A stretch of 10,146 bases of DNA from Planctomycetota bacterium (GTDB lineage Bacteria > Planctomycetota > UBA1135 > GCA-002686595): NCBI GenBank assembly GCA_027623615.1, contig JAQBVH010000064.1, positions 1 to 10,146 on the forward strand, given 5' to 3'. Under the pieces are notes generated by a model. It saw only the letters and a program-made list of their open reading frames with translations. It was not told the DNA's origin and made no database searches. The translations under genes and the position numbers were made by a program. Position 1 is the stretch's first letter, and every line of letters starts with the position of its first letter. Shown here piece by piece: positions 6,824-10,146 of this stretch.

Positions 6824-9160
6824 TTACACCAGGTTCAGCACTTCGTCGTAGAGCTGGTTGATGATCTGGATGAACTGGGAGGCGGCCCCGAAGGCCTGCT
6901 CGAACTGGATCATGTCGACGAGCTCCTCGTCGACGTTCACGCCGCTCACCTGAGCGCGCCGCTGGTCGAGCGCGTCCACCAGGAACTGCTCGACCTCGAA
7001 GGAGTTCTGGGTCGAGCTGATGTCGAAGCCGACGCCGCCGACGACCGCGCCGTAGAACTCGCTGAAGGACTGGCCCAGCTCCTGCACGTCCTCGCTGGCG
7101 AGGGCCATCATCTCGAGCAGCGCGCCGTTGTCGCCCGACGCCCCGGTCGAGGAGGCGGAGAGGAGGCTCGCGTCCGCGCCGATGTCCTCGCGCAGCTGAA
7201 ACGTCCCGGCGTCCGTGCCCGAGAAGAGTGAGTTGACGCCGAGGGCTACCAGCACGTCCGAGGTGTCCGAGTCCGCGATCGCGTGAACCTGGAAGCTGTC
7301 GTTGTCCGCCGCGGATAGCGACCCGAAGGTGAAGCTCGCGCTGATGCCGTCGGCGAAGGCGAGGGGCGTACCAGGCAGGTAGTCCGGCCCCACGTCGAGG
7401 GTGGCTACCGGCTGACCGTCCTGGGTCTCGACGATGAGCTGCAGGCCCGGCGTCGTCCCGATCTCGCCGTCGCCCGAGGGGCGGAACACGTAGAGCTCGT
7501 TCTGCTCCCCGGTGTAGCTCCCGGAGATCGTGACGCCAACGGAGGTGTCGTGACCGCTCACCGCGGTAGCCGCTGCGAAGCCGAGCACGGGCGCTGCGGT
7601 GCCGCCGTCGATCGTGAAGCCCTCGGTCGAACCGGAGCCGATCGTCTGCAGGTAGACCTTGTCGCCCTGCGCAACCGCCCGAAGCAAGTTGGTGTTCATG
7701 CCCGGTGAGGCGTTGATCACCGCCGCTACCTCGCTCGCGGACGCTTCGGACATGTCGTCGAAGTCCGCCGAGTTGAAGGTGATCGAGAAGCTGGAGGCTG
7801 GCCCGGTCAGATCCAGGGTCGAGCCCGTGATCAGGTTGAAGGGCTCCTGCAGCGCCGAGCCGGTCGAGGCACGACCGGAGCCGAAGGTCCCAGCTGAGTC
7901 CGGGGCCGCGTTCAGCCGCCGCGAGAAGTCGAAGCGGTGGCCGCTCGAGGCGTTGAGCTTGAGTCGGCCGGTCGAGTCCAGGCTTGCGGCCAGGTCCGGC
8001 AGGTCGTTGAGTTCGTCGATGAGGTCACCGACCGTCGTGCGCGCGGGATCGATCTCGATCTTGTGGGTCACGAGGTCGCCGTTCGCGGTCGCGCGCACGT
8101 TCACGTGCAGCACGCCGCCGCGCAGCTCGAAGGGCAAGCCCGCAGCCGACAACAGCTCGTCAGTGACAGCGCCATCGTTGTCCTGATCCATGAGCGCGAA
8201 CTCGCCGGTCAGGTTCTGGAAGCCTCCGGACTGAGGGATGCCTGTGCTGTGGGCCCGGTTGGCCTCGACGATCATCGCGCGGGCCAGGCGGTCGATCTCC
8301 GACGCGAGGCCGGGGACGAAACTCTCGGCGAACTCGAGCAGGCCGCCGATCTCGCCGCTGCCAACCGTGACGGGTTTGGTGCCGCCCTGGAGGAACAGCT
8401 CCAGGTTCCCGTCGTCATCCCTCTCTGCGCGCAGCTCGTTCACGGTCGTCGGACCGACGAGCAGCTGGCCGGAGACGAGCACGCGCACCGCGCCCTGCTC
8501 GTTCTCGTGGAAGGTGATGTCGACCTGCTCCGCAAGGCGCCGCAGGGCGAGGTCGCGCTGGTCGCGAAGATCGTTGGCCGTCACGCCCGTGGCCTCGACC
8601 TTGGTGATCTCCTGGTTGAACTCGACGATCTGCGCAGCGCGGATGTTGACCTCCTTGGTGAAGAAGTCTACTCGGTCGACAGCCTCGGTCTGCAGCTGCG
8701 AGAGCTCGTCCGCCAGCTGGCGGAACTGTGAGGTCAGCCCCGTGGCCGCCTGGGTCATGCCCGTGCGGTAGACCGCGTCCTCGGGGTTGGTCGACAGGTC
8801 GGAGACCGACGCGAAGAAGTCGTTCATCAGCCCGCCCAGGCCGAAGCCGCCGGGCTCGCCGAGCAGCGCCTCGACGCCGCCCATGTTCACGACCATCGAG
8901 TCGAGGCGCCCGACCAGGGAGGTCTGCGAGATGATGCGGCGCTGCAGCAGCGTGTCCTCCGTGCGCAGCACCATGTCGCCGTTGACCCCGCTGCCCATCT
9001 GCAGGCCACGGATCTTGAGGGAGCGCGCCGCGCTGACGTGCAGGTCCTGGCGCGAGTAGCCCTCGGTGTTTGCGTTCGAGATGTTGTGGCCGACCGTCTC
9101 GAGCGAGCTCTTGGCGGTCAGCAGGGCACGTAGCCCGATGTCGAGTCCAAAGCTTCCCAT
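6824..9160 (-). CDS. flgK: Flagellar hook-associated protein 1 (HAP1), enlarged
   Basis: FlgK is the first hook-filament junction protein. The N-terminus has the rod/hook-family signature: GLRALLTAKSSLETVGHNISNANTEGYSRQ (about 9-38), with the ANTEGYSRQ motif. GLGGLMNDFFASVSDLSTNPED (107-128) and NDLRDQRDLALRRLAEQVDI (196-215) are FlgK hallmarks. The C-terminal part has the 'GDNGALLEMMAL' segment, SGVNVDEELVDMIQFEQAF (739-757) and the terminal D0 helix ending YDEVLNLV. At 778 residues it exceeds E. coli FlgK (about 547); the surplus lies at about 320-640. That insert holds two stretches resembling flagellin IN motifs (about 376-412 and 456-530) and a calcium-loop-like D325-D327-D329 sequence. 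GGAGG at 9167-9171, six nt upstream, supports ATG 9160, one nt after the flgN stop. Confidence 0.96.
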   Translation of the reverse strand: MGSFGLDIGLRALLTAKSSLETVGHNISNANTEGYSRQDLHVSAARSLKIRGLQMGSGVNGDMVLRTEDTLLQRRIISQTSLVGRLDSMVVNMGGVEALLGEPGGFGLGGLMNDFFASVSDLSTNPEDAVYRTGMTQAATGLTSQFRQLADELSQLQTEAVDRVDFFTKEVNIRAAQIVEFNQEITKVEATGVTANDLRDQRDLALRRLAEQVDITFHENEQGAVRVLVSGQLLVGPTTVNELRAERDDDGNLELFLQGGTKPVTVGSGEIGGLLEFAESFVPGLASEIDRLARAMIVEANRAHSTGIPQSGGFQNLTGEFALMDQDNDGAVTDELLSAAGLPFELRGGVLHVNVRATANGDLVTHKIEIDPARTTVGDLIDELNDLPDLAASLDSTGRLKLNASSGHRFDFSRRLNAAPDSAGTFGSGRASTGSALQEPFNLITGSTLDLTGPASSFSITFNSADFDDMSEASASEVAAVINASPGMNTNLLRAVAQGDKVYLQTIGSGSTEGFTIDGGTAAPVLGFAAATAVSGHDTSVGVTISGSYTGEQNELYVFRPSGDGEIGTTPGLQLIVETQDGQPVATLDVGPDYLPGTPLAFADGISASFTFGSLSAADNDSFQVHAIADSDTSDVLVALGVNSLFSGTDAGTFQLREDIGADASLLSASSTGASGDNGALLEMMALASEDVQELGQSFSEFYGAVVGGVGFDISSTQNSFEVEQFLVDALDQRRAQVSGVNVDEELVDMIQFEQAFGAASQFIQIINQLYDEVLNLV

Positions 9161-9161
9161 G

Positions 9162-9638
9162 TCAGGCCTCCGCGTCCACCAGGGCGCCGCCGGTCGTCAG
9201 CGACGTGCCGTCCTCGTCCGTCAACAAGAGCTCCACCACGTCACCGGTCACGCGGCGGAAGGCTGCCACCAGGGCGCCGACCTTGCGCATGGTCCGCATG
9301 ACCTGAGCCGCGCCGTCGCGTAGTTCCTGGCGCAGCTGAGCCAGCTGCTTGCCGTCCGTTCCCAGACGCTCGACCACGCTGCCGAGCGTCAACGCGCGCT
9401 GCGGCACCTGCCAGATGCCTGCGAGCATGCCCAGGAGATGGTTGCGACGCTTGGCGCGGCTCTGCCCCTTGGCGGCGAACTTGCCGAGCTCCGCGCTCAC
9501 GGTCTCCATGCCAGCCAGGTCGCGGTCGCGAACCGCGCGCTCCTGGCGCTCGAGCAGCGCCAGAGCTGCCTGTTGGCCCTCGAGCTCCTCGCGCGCCCAG
9601 GCGCAGAGGTGCAGGGCGATCGCGCGGGGATCACGCAT
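9162..9638 (-). CDS. flgN: FlgN-like flagellar export chaperone
   Basis: A 158-residue, almost wholly helical protein lying directly upstream of flgK and flgL, where FlgN is normally encoded. FlgN is a cytosolic type III chaperone that binds the C-terminal helices of FlgK and FlgL and delivers them to the export gate. Sequence features are weak but fitting: a long N-terminal amphipathic helix (WAREELEGQQAALALLERQE), a central basic stretch (KGQSRAKRRNHLL) and a C-terminal coiled helix (LAQLRQELRDGAAQVMRTMRK), then a loose polar tail. The frame could open at a GTG at 9647, but AAGGAG (9649-9654) is only one nt from that codon and ten nt from ATG 9638, so I chose ATG 9638. It overlaps the flgJ end by 8 nt. 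The name rests on position, size and helicity more than on a conserved motif. Confidence 0.78.
   Translation of the reverse strand: MRDPRAIALHLCAWAREELEGQQAALALLERQERAVRDRDLAGMETVSAELGKFAAKGQSRAKRRNHLLGMLAGIWQVPQRALTLGSVVERLGTDGKQLAQLRQELRDGAAQVMRTMRKVGALVAAFRRVTGDVVELLLTDEDGTSLTTGGALVDAEA
9167..9171 (-). promoter_or_regulatory. Ribosome binding site of flgK
   Basis: GGAGG on the minus strand, six nt before the flgK ATG, lying in the last codons of flgN. It confirms the flgK start. Confidence 0.65.
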
Positions 9639-9996
9639 CGCGGTCACGCTCCTTGGGGGTTTCCGATTCGCCCGAGCTCTTGGAGCTGCTCGTCAGGGCC
9701 ACCTTTACCCGGCCAGCCAGGTCGAGGGCGCCGTCATCAGCGAGCTTCTGGCCGAGGAACTCGTCCATCCAACCGTTGAACACGTCCGCGCCCTTGCCCT
9801 CACCGAAGAAGCCTTCGTTGGGCAGGGCCTTGCGCAGCTCCTTCACGAGCATCGTCGCGAAGAGGGCTTCCATCTTGGCACCGGCGTCCGCTGCGGCGGA
9901 CGGGTCGTCCGAGCGCTTGGCGAGCGCCTGGGCCTTCTGGCTGGTTTGCGCGCCGCTGATGGCGCCGATATCGATCGGAAGGGAACCGAGGTCCAT
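9631..9996 (-). CDS. flgJ: Rod-binding protein, FlgJ N-terminal domain only
   Basis: A 121-residue protein matching the rod-binding (N-terminal) domain of FlgJ, which caps and supports assembly of the flagellar rod in the periplasm. The core is AKMEALFATMLVKELRKALP (about 40-59), then a GFFGEGKGADVF segment, and WMDEFLGQKLADDGALDLA, matching the 'f-x-x-ml-d-x-x-la-x-x-l-a-x-x-g-g-lGla' end of the family. The peptidoglycan-hydrolysing C-terminal domain of enterobacterial FlgJ is absent, as in many other phyla, so a separate enzyme must open the wall. The tail after about 105 is Ser/Lys/Glu-rich and poorly conserved. GGAGG at 10002-10006 is five nt before ATG 9996 and only two nt before an alternative GTG at 9999, so ATG is preferred; it overlaps the flgI stop by one base. 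Confidence 0.9.
   Translation of the reverse strand: MDLGSLPIDIGAISGAQTSQKAQALAKRSDDPSAAADAGAKMEALFATMLVKELRKALPNEGFFGEGKGADVFNGWMDEFLGQKLADDGALDLAGRVKVALTSSSKSSGESETPKERDRDA
9649..9654 (-). promoter_or_regulatory. Ribosome binding site that sets the flgN start
   Basis: AAGGAG on the minus strand inside the 3' end of flgJ. The spacing is ten nt to ATG 9638 but only one nt to the alternative GTG at 9647, which excludes the latter as a normally spaced start. Confidence 0.6.
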
Positions 9997-10146
9997 CACA
10001 TCCTCCGGATCTCTGCGACAAGCATGCCGCTCTCGGACATCGTGGTCAGGATCGAGATCATGTCGCGCGGCGTCGCGCCGAGGACGTTGAGCACCTCGAC
10101 GACCTCTTCGAGGGTCGTCGCGGCGGGGATGGCGACCAGGGGGTTG
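9996..10146 (-). CDS. flgI: Flagellar P-ring protein, C-terminal end (gene continues beyond window)
   Basis: The last 49 residues of FlgI, which forms the P-ring around the distal rod in the peptidoglycan layer; its presence indicates a Gram-negative-type envelope. The frame is open to the window edge. The tail TTLEEVVEVLNVLGATPRDM followed by ISILTTM and a short basic end matches the conserved FlgI C-terminus ('v-x-x-LN-x-lGatprDliaIlqa-lk-x-aGal-x-aeleii'). It differs from most FlgI in ending IRRM instead of the common hydrophobic EVI/EII-like end. The TGA (9998-9996) overlaps the flgJ ATG by one base. FlgH and FlgA would be expected further upstream. Confidence 0.9.
   Translation of the reverse strand, partial: NPLVAIPAATTLEEVVEVLNVLGATPRDMISILTTMSESGMLVAEIRRM
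10002..10006 (-). promoter_or_regulatory. Ribosome binding site that sets the flgJ start
   Basis: GGAGG within the final codons of flgI (minus strand), five nt from ATG 9996 and two nt from the in-frame GTG at 9999. The spacing favours the ATG. Confidence 0.6.

Noticed and set aside
9639..9647. GTG start for the FlgN-like protein
   Set aside because: The AAGGAG box is one nt from this GTG but ten nt from the ATG at 9638.
1..10146. CRISPR array, tRNA, insertion sequence or defence genes
   Set aside because: No regularly spaced repeats, cloverleaf sequence, transposase motif or flanking inverted repeats were seen on reading the window.

Overview
The window is very GC-rich and almost fully coding. 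It looks like a chromosomal piece of a flagellated, Gram-negative-type bacterium. FlgI (P-ring) and GmhA (heptose of lipopolysaccharide) imply an outer membrane. A secreted PQQ-like beta-propeller protein opening with the 'W-x-x-FRGP-x-x-x-G' motif and carrying EF-hands is the kind of protein abundant in Planctomycetota. I therefore favour a high-GC planctomycete or relative, but that is an inference from gene content only.

Left half, plus strand (about 2-4020): the 3' part of hemD (uroporphyrinogen-III synthase) overlaps hemL (glutamate-1-semialdehyde aminotransferase) by one base, forming a tetrapyrrole/heme pair on the C5 pathway. A short gap (1804-1977) holds a GC-rich hairpin just after hemL and a TACAAT box just before the next gene. 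Then come gmhA (sedoheptulose-7-phosphate isomerase) and, one sense codon after its stop and in the same frame, an exported beta-propeller protein with a paired EF-hand insert.

Right half, minus strand (10146-4028): a tight flagellar rod/hook-filament-junction operon read right to left: flgI (C-terminal 49 residues), flgJ (rod-binding domain only), flgN-like chaperone, flgK, flgL, a 100-residue unrecognised protein, and a GNAT acetyltransferase with an Eis-like layout. Junctions overlap or are at most 18 nt, and five of the starts have Shine-Dalgarno sequences. FlgN is expected to escort FlgK and FlgL to the flagellar export apparatus, and FlgK/FlgL join hook to filament. Both junction proteins are much longer than their enterobacterial counterparts, with the extra sequence in the middle. 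The two transcription units converge at 4020-4028 with only 7 nt between stop codons.

I see no tRNA or rRNA gene, CRISPR array, insertion sequence, phage gene or defence system. The window is mostly ordinary housekeeping and motility. The least explained parts are the last two genes of the flagellar operon, where one often finds fliW/csrA, and the enlarged FlgK/FlgL midsections.
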